Assembly: GCF_000283155.1 (NCBI RefSeq)
Contig: NW_004454178.1
Location: forward strand, 5,858,911-5,922,910
Direction of reading: 5' to 3'
Source of the DNA: Ceratotherium simum simum
Lineage: Eukaryota > Chordata > Mammalia > Perissodactyla > Rhinocerotidae
Length of the DNA: 64,000 nt
Both the position numbers and the translations under genes were made by a program. This document shows, piece by piece, positions 45,069 to 57,525 of the stretch (the stretch's first letter is position 1; each line of letters opens with the position of its first letter). Under the pieces are notes generated by a model that was not told the origin of the DNA, ran no database searches, and saw nothing but the letters and a program-made list of their open reading frames with translations.

Positions 45069-46995
45069 AGAGTGGATGCTCTCTTTACATTATTGTGTTG
45101 ACACTTGAATGAACTCCAATTTGATTGGTTTGCCCGAAAGTACCCCAGGTGAGCTCGCAGTCCTGTGGATGTCAATGAAAAAAGTTTTCACTGCCCCCCC
45201 ATTTGTACTTTCAATTTAGCTCACACCTGTTATAATAATTTATTTGAATATAAAATATAACAAAGTAAAATTATTAAGACTTTTTCTCTCCTTCATATAT
45301 ACATTCAGCTTTAGGAATCAAAAGCTAACATTTCAGATAGAAAGAAGAAATTCCATAGATAACGCAATAAAGTTGCAGCATAAGAAAAGTAAAAGAATAG
45401 AATTCCTGTAAGTAAACTATTTAATGACTGGTCCCAAGAAGCCATATAAATCAAGATTACATTTGGGATTATAAGGTTGTCTATCCCTAAAGCCCAGATT
45501 GCTCCCCAAATTTAGGCCTATGCTTTGTACATTGAAAGTATCATCTTGTGCCTGTTTTGCCCCCTTGCACCTGAGGACAGAAAGTTTAATATTAACTCTA
45601 AAGACTAGTGGCTTGCTTCTAACCCTTAAAAAGGCACATTTCAAGGGCTCTTTTTGAAAAAAGTCACCCCAAAAAGGCACTCTGTTCTGACTTTAGGGGA
45701 GAAGAGGAAAACAGGAAGGATGGGCATGCACTGCAGTTGCCATAAATAGCACCATTGAGCCATCATCTCCGACTACGTTTCCTTGCTTCACTCCTCATTA
45801 TCCAATCCTGCTTCTTCTCAGCTATCTCTTCTCAAAGGTGGGTAAATAAGCAAAGCTCATACAATACCTGAGGAATGGATCTAAGTCATTCAAATCTATT
45901 TCTTGTGCTGTTGGTCTTTCCACAGCAGCTTTGAGCGACAGCCGTGGGCACTCTCCCAGTGTCACTACCTCCGATTTCCCTGCATTCTATTCATGCCTTG
46001 CAATCCACATGATTAGGCATGTCATTAGGGAAGGTACTAATTTAGTGAGCATAATGTCCTTGGTGCTATTCATTCACACCCTGGGAGGGAGAGTGCAGGG
46101 CTGGGAAATGATCCCAATGGCGATGAAGAAGTTGAGGTAGAGAAAAGTATTGATACTTATTAAGATGGCAAGCTAAGATAACAATACGGAGGCGTCATTC
46201 TTTCATAGCCCCTTTTCCTCTGCCAGGAATTGTAGCAGAAATAATACCCAGATCTTGATAACAATGGCTGGAAACTACAGTAATAGATGCATTAAAGACT
46301 GAGTACACAAGATCAGCAAACAAGTCTCTTACTCAATCCCATAGGCTAGACTGGACAAGTGGTGCAAAGTCAAAATGCTGTGAAAATATTAAACAATATT
46401 TATTTCTGTCTACAAATCCAATAATAAGATACATTTCTGATTCTAATGACATCGTGATAGAACTGCATTTCAGGGTCTGTGACAAGGATATAGTAAGGAG
46501 ATCTCAATTTTTTGTATTCCCTTTTATTTTGTCGGTTGCATTCATCTTTATTTGCATTTTTTCTCACAATAAAAAGACCAGGAGGGCTGGTTTGAATGAC
46601 AGCCATCCTTGGTGCAGGATTTCCTCCTGACTGTTAAATATGCACCTCACTCTTCACAATGCATCTCCAGAACACAGCAGTCAGAAAGCCAGAAGACAAT
46701 TTTCATCATTAGTGAACTTGCTGGAAGCTTTAGCTGGTTGTTACAGATTGAAGGAGACATTAACATAGAACTTAACTGTTTTAACAGGGAAAGTTTGAAA
46801 TGTAATGTGGTTTATTACACAGCTTACATCAGGGCACTTGGCAGAAAATAATTTAAGAATACAATGCAAAATGGATACATATTCAATGTCTGCAAATCTG
46901 CTTTAACAATTTGTAAATTAATTGCTTGCAAATATGTTATTAATGGAAACAAGGCACAAAGAAGCCACTTTTTTCTGTTTTTCAACAAACTTGCT
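45069..46995. other. Unique DNA, nothing recognised
   Basis: About 1.9 kb. Small open frames (45417-45680 minus, 45931-46140 and 46609-46851 plus) have no known motifs. Confidence 0.4.
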
Positions 46996-47983
46996 TTACA
47001 AACAGCAAAGGAAACCATCAACAAAACGAAAAGACAACCTAACAATTGGGAGAAGATATTTGCAAACCATACATCTGATAAGGGCTTAAGCTCCAAAATA
47101 TNNNNNNNNNNNNNNNNNNNNNNNNNNNNNNNNNNNNNNNNNNNNNNNNNNNNNNNNNNNNNNNNNNNNNNNNNNNNNNNNNNNNNNNNNNNNNNNNNNN
47201 NNNNNNNNNNNNNNNNNNNNNNNNNNNNNNNNNNNNNNNNNNNNNNNNNNNNNNNNNNNNNNNNNNNNNNNNNNNNNNNNNNNNNNNNNNNNNNNNNNNN
47301 NNNNNNNNNNNNNNNNNNNNNNNNNNNNNNNNNNNNNNNNNNNNNNNNNNNNNNNNNNNNNNNNNNNNNNNNNNNNNNNNNNNNNNNNNNNNNNNNNNNN
47401 NNNNNNNNNNNNNNNNNNNNNNNNNNNNNNNNNNNNNNNNNNNNNNNNNNNNNNNNNNNNNNNNNNNNNNNNNNNNNNNNNNNNNNNNNNNNNNNNNNNN
47501 NNNNNNNNNNNNNNNNNNNNNNNNNNNNNNNNNNNNNNNNNNNNNNNNNNNNNNNNNNNNNNNNNNNNNNNNNNNNNNNNNNNNNNNNNNNNNNNNNNNN
47601 NNNNNNNNNNNNNNNNNNNNNNNNNNNNNNNNNNNNNNNNNNNNNNNNNNNNNNNNNNNNNNNNNNNNNNNNNNNNNNNNNNNNNNNNNNNNNNNNNNNN
47701 NNNNNNNNNNNNNNNNNNNNNNNNNNNNNNNNNNNNNNNNNNNNNNNNNNNNNNNNNNNNNNNNNNNNNNNNNNNNNNNNNNNNNNNNNNNNNNNNNNNN
47801 NNNNNNNNNNNNNNNNNNNNNNNNNNNNNNNNNNNNNNNNNNNNNNNNNNNNNNNNNNNNNNNNNNACATGATGTAATCTATGCAGAAATAGAAGTACAA
47901 TGATGTACACCTGAAATTTTTACAATGTTATAAACCAATGTTACTGCAATAAACAAAAAATTTAAAAAAAAAAAAAAAAAGAC
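46996..47983 (+). mobile_element. L1, 5'-truncated, relatively young 3' end, contains gap
   Basis: It begins at 'aaacagcaaaggaaaccatcaacaaaacg' (ORF2 late part), enters the N run at 47102, and resumes with the 3' UTR 'acatgatgtaatctatgcagaaatag', then 'gtacacctgaaatttttacaatgttataaaccaatgttactgcaataa' and a poly(A) tail (about 47961-47981). That last stretch is identical to the L1 at 53822-54425, indicating recent activity of this subfamily. Spurious open frames of 274-358 codons across the N run are artefacts. Confidence 0.9.
47102..47866. other. Assembly gap (765 N)
   Basis: Undetermined bases inside an L1. The homologous stretch of the neighbouring L1 (51509-52313) is 805 bp, so the gap length is about right for missing L1 sequence. 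Confidence 0.99.
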
Positions 47984-50900
47984 AAAAGTACTAAAATTAT
48001 CTATTTCCATGATAAGAGGGTAAGGGATATACACACACAAAAAAGAGGTTAGATATGATATCAAAAGCATAAAGTGTGAGAGGAGGGGAGTAAAAGAATA
48101 GAGCTTTTAGCAAGAGGTCAAGCTTAAGACACCATCAACTTAATATAGATTGCTATGTATATTGGCTATTATATATGACCCTTTTGGTAATCGCAATACA
48201 GAAACCTATAATAAATATAAAAAAATTAACAGAAAGAAACTCAAATATAATACTAAAGAAAGCCATCAAACCACAAGGTAAGAGAGCAAGAGAAAAAGAA
48301 AGGAACAGAGAACTACTAAAACACCCAGAAAAAAAGTAACAAAATGGCAATAAGCACATACTTATCAAAAGCTACTTTAAATGTCAATGGACTAAATGCT
48401 CCAATCAAAAGGCATAGGGTGGCTGATTGGATAAAAAAACAAGACCCATATATTGTTGCATACAAGAGACACACTTCAGACCTAAAGACACTCACAAACT
48501 GAAAGTGAAGTGATAGAAAAAGATGCTCCATGCAAATGACAATGAAAAGAAAACTGGGGTTGCAACACTTATATCCAACAAAATAGACTTTAAAACAAAA
48601 ACTGTAACAAGAGAGAAAGAAGGACACTACATAATGATCAAGGGAACAATCCAACAAGAAGATATAACACTTATAAATACGAATGCACCCAACAGAGGAG
48701 CACCTAAATATATAAAGCAATTATTAACTGACATAAAAGGAGAAATAGGCAGTAACACAATAATAGTAGGGGACTTTAACACTCTACATACACCAATGGA
48801 TAGATTATCTAAACAGAAGATCATTAAGGAAACATTGCCCTTAAATGACACACTAGAGCAGATGGACTTAGTAAATATATATAGAACATTCCATCCAAAA
48901 ACCACTAAATACACATTCTTTTCAAATGCCTAAGGAACATTCTCCAGGGTAGATCACATATTAGGCCACAAAACAAGTCTCAGTATATTTAAGAAGATTG
49001 AAATAATACCAAGCATCTTTTCTGACCACAACGGTATGAAACTAGAAATCTACTACAGAAAGAAAACTGGAAAAGCCACAATATGTGGAGATTAAACAGA
49101 ATGCTACTGAACAACTATTGGGTCAATGAAGAAATCAAAGAAGAAATCAAAAAATACCTGGAGACAAATGAAAATGAAAATACAACATGCCAAAATTTAT
49201 GGAATACAGCAAAAGCAGTTCTAAGAGGGAAGTTTACAGTAATACAGATCTACTTCAGCAAACAAGAAAAATCTCAAATAAACAATCTATCAGCGCACGT
49301 AAAGGAACTAGAAAAGAAGAATGAACAAAGCCCAAATTCAGTAGAAGGAAGGAAATAATAAAAATCAGAGTGGAAATAAATAAAATAGAGACTAAAAAAA
49401 CAATTAAAAAAATCAATGAAACTAAGAGCTGATTCTTTGAAAAGATAAACAAAATTGACCAACTTTTAGCTGGACTCACCAAGAGAAAAAGAAAGAAGGC
49501 TCAAACAATTAAAATCAGAAATGAAAGAAAGAAATTACAACAGACACCTCACAAATACAAAAGATTATAAGAGAATACTACGAAAAGCTGTACACCAACA
49601 AATTGGATAATCTAGAACAAATGGATAAATTCTTAGAATCATACAACCTTTAAAAACTGAATCAAGAAGAAATAGAGAATTTGAATAGACCAATCACCAG
49701 TAAGGAGATCGAAACAGTAATCAAAAACCTCCCAAAAAATAAAAGTCTAGAACCAGACAACTTCCCTGGTGAATTCTGCCAAACATTCAAAGAAGACTTA
49801 ATATCTATCCTTCTCAAACTCTTCCAAAAAATTGAAGAGGAGAGAAAGCTTCCTAACTCACTCTACAAGGCCAACATTACCCTGATACCAAAACCAGACA
49901 AGGACAACACAAAAAATGAAAATTACAGTCCAATACCACTGGTGAACATTGATGCAAAAATCCTCAACAAAATGCTACCAAATCGAACACAACAATACAT
50001 TAAAAAGAGCATACACCATGATGAAGTGGGATTTATTCCAGGGATGTGGGGATGGCTCAACATCTGCAAATCAATCAATGTGATACACCACGTTAACAAA
50101 AGGAAGAATAAAAATCACATGATCATCTCAATCGATGCAAAGAAAGCATTTGACAAGGTACTGCATCAATTTATGATAAAAACCGTGAATAAAAACAGGC
50201 ATAGAATGAAATTACCTCAACATAATAAAGGCCATATATGACAAACCCACAGCTAATATCATACTCAATGGAGAAAAACTGAAAGCTATCCCTCTAAGAA
50301 CAGGAACCATACAAGGATGCCCACTTTCACCACTACTGTTTAACATAGTATTGGTAGTCCTAGCCAGAGCAATCATGCAAGAAAAATAAATAAAAGGTAT
50401 CCAAATTGGAAAGGAAGAAGTGAAACTGTCACTATTTGCAGATGACATGATTTTATATATAGAAAACCCTAAAGAATCCACCAGAAAACTTTTAGAAGTA
50501 ATAAACGAATATGGTAAAGTTGCAGGATACAAAATCAACATACAAAAATCAGTTGCATTTCTGTACACTAACAACGAAGTAGCAGAAAGAGAAATTAAGA
50601 ATACAATCCCATTTACAATTGCAACAAAAAGAATAAAATACCTAGGAATAAACTTAACCAAAGAGGTGAAAGACCTGTACACTGAAAACTATAAAACATT
50701 GTTGAAAGAAATAGAAGAAGATACAAAGAAATGGAAAGATATTCCACGCTGGAATATGGATTGGAAGAATTAACGTAGTTAAAATGTCCATACTTCCTAA
50801 AGCAATCTACAGATTCTATGTAATCCCTATGAAAGTTCCAATGACATTTTTCACAGAAATAGAACAAAGAATCCTAAAATCTATATGGAACAATAAAAGA

Positions 50901-52425
50901 CCCCGAATAGCCAAAAGAATCCTGAGAAAAAATAACAAAGCTGGAGGTATCACACCCCCTGATTTCAAAATATACTACAAAGCTATAGTACCCAAAACAG
51001 CATGGTACAGGCACAAAAACAGACACACAGATCAATGCAACAGAATCAAGAGCCCAGAAATAAACCTACATATCTCTCGATAGCGAATTTTAGACAAGGG
51101 AGCCAAGAACATACGATGGAGAAAGGAAAGTTTCTTCAACAAATGGTGTTGGGAAAACTGGACAGCCACATGCAAAAGAATAAAAGTAGACCATTATCTC
51201 ACACCATACACACAAAAAAAAACTCAAAATGGATTAAAGACTTGAACGTAAGACCTGAAACCATGAAACTTCCAGAAGAAAACATAGGCAGTACACCCTT
51301 CAACATTGGCCTTAGCAGCATATTTTCAAATACCATGACTGACTAGCCAAGGGAAACAATAGAAAAAATAAACAAATGGGACTACATCAAACTAAAAAGC
51401 TTCTGCACAGCAAAGGAAACCATCAACAAAATGAAAAGACAACCTAACAATTGGGAGAAGACATTTGCAAGCCATATATCTGATAAGAGGTTGATATCCA
51501 AAGTATATAAGGAACTCATTCACCTCAATAATGAAGAAACAAACAACTCAACTGAAAAATGGGGAAAAGATTTGACAGACATTTCTTCAAAGAAGATATA
51601 CAGATGGCCAACAGGCACAGGAAAAGATGTTCAACATCACTAATTATTAGGGAAATGCAAATCAAAACTACAATGAGATATCACCTCCTGCCTGTCAGAA
51701 TGACTATAATTAACAAGACAAGTAATAACAAGTGTTCGTGAAGAGGTGGAGAAAAGGGAACTCTCATACACTGCTGGTGGGAATGCAAACTGGTGCAGCC
51801 ACTATGGAAAACAGTATGGAGATTCCTCAAAAAATTAAGAATAGAACTACCATACGATCCAGCTCTTCCACTGCTGGGTATTTATCCAAGGAACATGAAA
51901 ACATGAATGTGCAAAGATACATGCACCCCTGTGTTCACTGTGGCATTATTCACAATAGCCAAGACGTGGAAGCAACCTAAGTGCCCATCAAGGGACGAAT
52001 GGATAAAGAAGATGTGGTGTATATACACAATGGAATACTACTCAGCTATAAAAAAAGATGAAGTCTTACCATTTGTGACAACATGATGGACCTTGAGGAT
52101 ATTATGCTACGTTAAATAAGTCAGACTGAGAAAGTCAAATACCATATGATCTCACTCATAAATAGAAGATAAAAACAACAACAACAACAAACAGACACAC
52201 AGATACAGATTAGATTGGTGGTTACCAGAGGGGAAGGGGGGAGGGAGGAGGGCGAGAGGGGTGACTGGGCACATGTGTGTGGTGATGGATAGTAATTAGT
52301 CTTTGGGTGGTGAACATAATGTAATCTACACAGAAATCAAAATATAATGAGGTACACCTGAAATTTATAGAATGTTATAAACCAATGTTGCCTCAATAAA
52401 ATTAATTAATTAAATTTCTTAAAAA
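47984..52425 (+). mobile_element. L1, long copy with near-complete broken ORF2
   Basis: It starts right after the poly(A) tail of the previous L1, with about 360 bp of pre-ORF2 sequence, then ORF2 (48344 to about 52160) and a 3' UTR containing a G-rich stretch (52226-52262) and the lineage 3' end 'gtacacctgaaatttatagaatgttataaaccaatg'. No 5' UTR or ORF1 is present. Its 3' end differs more from the other two copies, so it is probably older. The tail is AT-rich rather than pure A. Confidence 0.92.
48344..52160 (+). pseudogene. L1 ORF2 (endonuclease/reverse transcriptase) pseudogene
   Basis: ORF2 protein nicks target DNA and reverse-transcribes L1 RNA. This copy opens with M and 'TLNVNGLNAPIKRHR'. 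A frameshift breaks the endonuclease 'QETH' region (about 48455-48475). The endonuclease motifs VGDFNT (about 48766-48783) and SDHNG (about 49020-49034) survive, separated by an in-frame TAA at 48931. The reverse-transcriptase part keeps motif A DAKKAFD (50134-50154), [11 protein letters not shown] (50312-50344) and motif C FADDMILY (50435-50458), but has a TAA at 50387 and frameshifts near 49083, 50190 and 50755, then a TAG at 51081. The C-terminal Cys-rich region (about 51720-51850) is shifted by an indel. Many lesions: certainly inactive. Confidence 0.93.
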
Positions 52426-52552
52426 AATAAACACTTTGATATTATCCATCATAGTTTTTTGGTATTAAAGTCTCCTTTCTCTGTAAAATGATATTGAAAG
52501 TGGAAGGTGGTAGTTATTTTCTCATATCCTTCTTGTTTTTAAATTTCCCCAC

Positions 52553-52776
52553 TGGGCCGGCCCCCCGCTAACCAGCTTAGCGGTTAAGTGCGCGCGCTCC
52601 GAGGCTGGCGGCCCCGGTTCGGATCCCGGGCGTGCACTGACACACCACTTCTCCGGCCATGCTAAGGCCGTGTCCCACATACAGCAACTAGAAGGATGTG
52701 CAGCTATGACATACAACTATCTACTGGGGCTTTGGGGGAAAATAAATAAATAAAATTAAAAATAAATAAATAAATA
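52553..52776 (+). mobile_element. ERE SINE, short type
   Basis: The head TGGGCCGGCCCCCCGCTAAC carries a small local change before 'agcttagcggttaagtgc'. Then 'gttcggatcccgggcgtgc', 'ctatgacatacaactatctactggggc' and an (AAAT)n tail. A perfect 12-bp duplication AAATTTCCCCAC flanks it (52541-52552, 52777-52788). Confidence 0.94.
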
Positions 52777-52788
52777 AATTTCCCCACC

Positions 52789-53319
52789 ATTTTTGTTGGT
52801 GGTAACATTTTACCACTCTGGCCAATCCAGAGTCTGGGAAACGTTGCTCTGTAGCCTTCCTCTCCCTTTGAAGTTCATTTATTGTGTTTTCACGAATTTC
52901 TGTGACAGTGTGATCTTGTCTGAGCCTCCGTACTGGACCACATGCTTCTTGAGAGCTCTGACGGTCATGTTCATCTCCACGTTCCCTACGATATCTAGAT
53001 TCCAGCATTACACTTAGAGCATCTCCGTGGATACTAGTTGAATCTAGTTAAGTTCCCATGTAGGATCATTGTGATGATTTTTGACAGAAAGGATAAGTCT
53101 TGCAATTTTAGTGCAATGTCTTGTGAAGGAAAGGTCTTGGAAGGTATATGTACTTGTTTCTGTCTTAACCACTGAAATTAGGTTTCAAATTATATTGATG
53201 GCCGTAGATGAATGCTGTTACTAACACTCACAATATCCAAAATTTTTCCTTCTAATCTGTATATGATACATTTTGTGGATAATAAATATTAACAGATGGT
53301 GTAGAGCTATGATATTTCC
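52789..53319. other. Unique DNA, nothing recognised
   Basis: No element recognised; the open frame at 52793-53017 and its antisense partner have no known motif. Confidence 0.4.
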
Positions 53320-53380
53320 TTAATTTTTAATTTTGAAAATAATTCAAAATTTACACAAAAATTGCACAAATAGCACAATG

Positions 53381-53414
53381 AACTTTTCTGTAAGTTTAAA
53401 TTTACAGAAAAGTT
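53381..53414. repeat. Perfect inverted repeat, 13-bp arms, 8-bp loop
   Basis: AACTTTTCTGTAA (53381-53393) faces TTACAGAAAAGTT (53402-53414). The right arm belongs to the ancient repeat; the left arm is an inverted copy of it. Confidence 0.95.
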
Positions 53415-53821
53415 GCAAGAATAGAATTAGCAATTGCTAACATTTTGTCACATCTGCTTTGTCTGTATCTCTGTGTGTGTCTACCTTTTATATATATGCA
53501 CATATTATTTTGCTAAATCATTTGAAAGTAAATTGCAGCTTTGTGACATTTTACCCCTAAGTATTTCAGCTTGTATCTTCTAAGAACAAGACGTTCTCTT
53601 ACACAACCACAGGAGAAAAAATCTAATTCAGGTAATTTAACTTTATTGCAAGACCATCATCTAATATACAGTACATATTCAAATTCCATAAATTATCCCA
53701 ATAATGTCTTCTATAGCATTTTTTTCCTTTTGCTTTCAGAATCCAATTCAATACTATACATCGCATTTAGTTACGTGTCTGTTTAATCTCCTTGAATCTG
53801 AAGCAGTGTCTCAACCTTCCT

Positions 53822-54425
53822 TTTTCTTTTTTTTTTTTTTTTTTTTTATTGCAGTAACATTGGTTTATAACATTGTAAAAATTTCAGGTGTACATCTATT
53901 TCTGCATGGACTACATCATGTTCACCACCAAAATACTAATTACAACCCATCACCACACACATGTACCGAATTATCCCTTTCACCCTCCTCCCTCCCCCCT
54001 TCCCCTCTGGTAACCACCAATCCAATCTCTGTCCCTATGTGTTTGTTTATTGTTGTTATTATCTACTACTTAATGAAGGAAATCATACGGTATTTGGCCT
54101 TCTCCCTCTGACTTATTTCACTTTGCATTATACCCTCAATGTCCATCCATGTTGTCACAAATGGCTGGATTTCGTCGTTTCTTATGGCTGAGTAGTATTC
54201 CATTGTGTATATATACCACATCTTCTTTATCCATTCGTCCCTTGATGGTCACTTAGGTTGCTTCCAAGTCTTGGCTATTGTGAATAAGGCTGCAATGAAC
54301 ACAGGGGTGCATGTACCTTTGCAAATTGGTGTTTTCAAGTTCTTTGGATAAATACCCAACAGTGGAATAGCTGGATCATATGGTAGTTCTATCCTTGATT
54401 TTTTGAGGAATCTCCATACTGTTTT
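53822..54425 (-). mobile_element. L1, 5'-truncated, young, minus strand
   Basis: On the minus strand it covers the last part of ORF2 and the 3' UTR, ending in a poly(A) tail (T run at about 53823-53849). The last 50 bases before the tail are identical to those of the L1 ending at 47983. It is inserted in the ancient repeat; a T-rich 'ttttcttt' near both borders may be its target duplication. Length about 600 bp. Confidence 0.92.
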
Positions 54426-54699
54426 CTTTCACGACATGGATTTTTAAGAATGTAGGCCAGTTCAATTTGGGTTTGTCTGATTGTTTACTCATGATTGGAT
54501 TCAGATTGAGCATAGTTGGCAGAGAGTCTCCATAAGTTAAGTTGAATCCTTCTCAGATAATCACATTAAAGATGTCAGTTTATCCTACTACTGAAGATGC
54601 TAACTTGGGTCACTTGGTTAAGATGGTGTCTGCCAGTTCCTAGTACTATTTCATTCACATTTCAGGATCTGTAAGCAGAACTCAGAATAAGTATCCTCC

Positions 54700-56490
54700 A
54701 CTCCTAAACAGAAATTAGTCTCTTTGATTCTGCTGTTTTCCAGAAAACACTCTTCAATTCCCTTTGGTCTATCGTCTGCCCCCATCAGTCTCCAAAAGCT
54801 GCTCTGTCCAATGTCAGCAGTGATCATCCTATTGCTCCTTTTCTTCAGTCCTTTCTCACCAGTTCTCAGCAGCATTCAATTGGGTTGTCCATTTCTTTCT
54901 TCTAGAAATACCTCTTCCCTTGATAGCCTCCAGCTTTTCCGCTATCCATTATCTGTCTTCTCTGCCGGCTCTGCCCCCTCTATCTGGTCATTAAACGTTG
55001 ACATACCTGAAGACTCATCATAAAGTCTGTATTCTTCTAACTCTATGTAATAATGTCTATGGCAACTCATCCATGCACACGGTTTCCATTACCATCTAAA
55101 CAGAGTTAACTCCCAAATTTATATCTCTAACCCTATACCCATTCTCTGAGTTCAAATCCCAAATGGCATTGTCTACTTCACAGCTCTACTTGAAAAATCA
55201 CAAAGCTACCTCAAACTCAAAATATCTAAAATTAAATTATAATCTCCTCCCCAAAACCTGCTCCTACCCCCACTCTTCCTTGTATCGATGAAGGACATAT
55301 TAAATGAAAACCATGAGTCATCCTTGATATTGATTTCTTCAGCACCTCTGCCCCAAATCCAATCCAGCAACAAATTCTATTGATTTAACCGATCAAATCA
55401 ATCTACTTCTCCCTAAAGCCACAGCCACCACCTTAATTCTGTAGTCCAAGACAGCGTTCTTTCTTTCTTTCCTGGATGACTATCTCCCTCCATCCACTCT
55501 TGCCTTGGCATCCCATTCTCCAAACTGGGGCCAGAGTTATCTTTTCAGTTAGCACCTCTCTTCCTCGCTCTCTCCCTCTCTCTTCTCTCACATACATGCA
55601 CGCATGCACATATATACACACATACACAGACACACTTGCTCTGCACGTAAAATCTCTGAAACCCTTCCACCGATTTTAGGATGAAGATCTACATCCTTGT
55701 CTTAGCATAGTTTACAAAGATTTGCATAAAATAACACCAACCTACCTTCTCCAACTTCACTGTAACCTTCTTTAGACCTCATTCTCTGTATATCAGTCAA
55801 ATAAACCTGCTTCCATTTTCAGAAATGTACCATTTTTATTCTTTACCCAGAGAATTAATACACACTCTTTCCTTGGCCTAGTTATTTCCTATCCATGACT
55901 CAGAAATTAGCTGAAATATTACTTCCTCTGTGAAGCCTCCTTGACTCATCAGACTACATCACATTTTCTCATTGCACCAGATATTTTTTACTCCTTGTTT
56001 ATAATTAATTGTATCTTTATTTATGTGATTATTTGAGTGTCAAACTTTTAGACCCTAAGTTCCATGAAGATAAGAGTCCTCTCTTTTTGGCTTATCATTT
56101 TGTTTTAGTTTCTGTTTTTATTATGAGGAAGATCAATCTTGAGCTAACATCTATGCCAATCCTCCTCTTTTTGCTGAGGAAGACCAACCCTGAGCTAACA
56201 TCTATTGCCAATCCTCCTCCTTTTTTTCCCTTTTTCTCCCCAAAGCCCCAGTAGATAGTTGTATGTCATAGTTGCACATCCTTCTAGTTGCTGTATGTGG
56301 GACGCGGCCTCAGCATGGCCAGACAAGCGGTGCGCACCCGGGATCCGAACGCAGGCAGCCAGCAGCGGAACGCGTGCACTCAACTGCTAAGCCACAGGGC
56401 TGGCCCCTTGGCTTATCATTTTAACCCCAGCACATTGCTCAGTGCCTGCCATATTGTAGGTGTTCGATAATAAATAAATGTACATATTTT
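54700..56490 (+). mobile_element. L2 LINE, long 3' portion, split by an ERE SINE
   Basis: About 1.45 kb of L2 after removing the SINE at 56102-56407. It starts in the reverse-transcriptase end ('ctgctctgtccaatgtcagcagtgatcatcc', 'ttctcagcagcattc'), then 'actcccaaatttatatctctaaccc', 'ctacctcaaactcaaaatatctaaa', 'ccatgagtcatccttgat', 'tctgtgaagcctccttgac' and the terminal 'gctcagtgcctgccatattgtaggtgttcgataataaataaatg'. This is the longest L2 in the window. A TC/CA-rich simple stretch lies at 55556-55632. Open frames inside are accidental. Confidence 0.82.
56102..56407 (-). mobile_element. ERE SINE, composite type, minus strand
   Basis: On the minus strand: GGGGCCAGCCCTGTGGCTTA head, 'cgttcggatcccgggtgcgc', 'ctatgacatacaactatctactggggctttgg', A-rich linker, then two 'agatgttagctcaRggttg' modules. 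A perfect 15-bp duplication TTGGCTTATCATTTT (56087-56101, 56408-56422) of L2 sequence flanks it. Confidence 0.95.
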
Positions 56491-56499
56491 ATTGAATGT

Positions 56500-56600
56500 A
56501 TTTCCTTATCAAACACTTATATAACATTTACTATGTGCCAGGCACCAGTCTAAGCATTTTTAAAATGTTAAATTATATAGTCCATATGTTCAAGCACTTT
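56500..56600 (-). mobile_element. MIR-family fragment
   Basis: 'cacttatataacatttactatgtgccaggcaccagtctaagcatttttaaaatg' is the reverse-oriented MIR end. Confidence 0.65.
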
Positions 56601-57410
56601 CAGTTACTTATTTCAGACTGCATTTTAAACCACACTATTTCAAATTTGTGATATGAGGCACACATGTTAAATGGACAGGGTATTTTTCTGCACCTTTATA
56701 AAGGTGAACGTTTAGAAGGCTTTCTTGTGAACTCTCCATACCATCCTAAAATATGTCACATAATACCCAAATTACAATGTGGAGAGAGATGACATAACTC
56801 CACAAAGTTAATGGCAATGCATTCACCTTGATGTGGACCCATTTGTGAAATGTTCCTCTTTAAATAATATCTGATAATGCTATCGAAGTATGCCTTCAAT
56901 TATTTCACACATTCATTAAATGAATAATTGATAGGTAATTGATGCATAAACAAAAAGTCCTTCTGTAATTCTTATGAACCCAGAGACTCATGTGGTAAAT
57001 CTTAGAGTAGTGTTGAGTTCAACAAAACATGGTCCAGCCTCCAAAAGGAACTTGGAGAAAGTTCTAAAGTCTTTAACTTGAGTTCTTGAAGAATGCTAAA
57101 GTGAATTCAATATCCTTATCCTCCTCTTAAAAAAAGAATCTCAAGACTCAGAGAACTTCTTGGAGATTCTCACTCCTCAGACTCTATCACGTACTCAACT
57201 TTTCCTACTCTCAACTCTCTGTGCGTGTAGTCTTGCTTCCTGAGCTGTGCACTATGCTGGACACTAGAGTCTATTTCAACTCTCATTGTCTCACAGTTTT
57301 TATCAAAAAAATCACAGATCTTTTCTTTTCCATTCTTCCTCCTACTCTCCAACTCCTTTAAGAGAGGAATGAGGAGAGATTTGGATACTCACATGTCAAT
57401 ATGTTTTTAC
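56601..57410. other. Unique DNA, nothing recognised
   Basis: About 800 bp without recognisable elements. Confidence 0.4.
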
Positions 57411-57411
57411 A

Positions 57412-57524
57412 CTTATTGTGGTGGATCTCAAACTTTAGCATCAAAAGAATCACCTAGAAAGCTTGTTAAACAGATTCCTGAGCTCCACCAATCTGAGGTT
57501 ATAATTCAGCAGACGTGGTATCAG
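57412..57524 (+). mobile_element. MER5A-type hAT element fragment
   Basis: 'gtggtggatctcaaactttagcatcaaaagaatcacctagaaagcttgttaaacag...gagctccaccaatctgaggttataattcagcagacgtgg' follows the MER5A (Charlie-related) left half. Confidence 0.8.
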
Positions 57525-57525
57525 G

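Larger units (their letters stand above)
53320..54655 (-). mobile_element. Ancient LINE-like repeat (same family as 1378-2460), split by L1
   Basis: 'ttacagaaaagttgcaagaatag', 'tacccctaagtatttcagcttgtatcttctaagaacaag', 'cccaataatgtcttctatagc', 'atcgcatttagttacgtgtctgtttaatctccttgaatc' run to 53821. After an L1 insertion it resumes 'tttcacgacatggatttttaagaatgtaggccag...tttgggtttgtctga' to 'ggttaagatggtgtctgccag'. An inverted duplication near its start makes a 13-bp hairpin (53381-53414). Confidence 0.6.

Noticed and set aside
46824..47910. Open frames of 274-358 codons
   Set aside because: They span the 765-N gap; the readable parts are L1 ORF2 and L1 3' UTR remnants.
48523..51980. Plus-strand frames as a live L1 protein
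   Set aside because: They are pieces of one ORF2 broken by stops (48931, 50387, 51081) and several frameshifts.
52226..52262. G-rich stretch as a regulatory quadruplex
   Set aside because: It is a normal part of the L1 3' UTR, where a G-rich tract is a known general feature.
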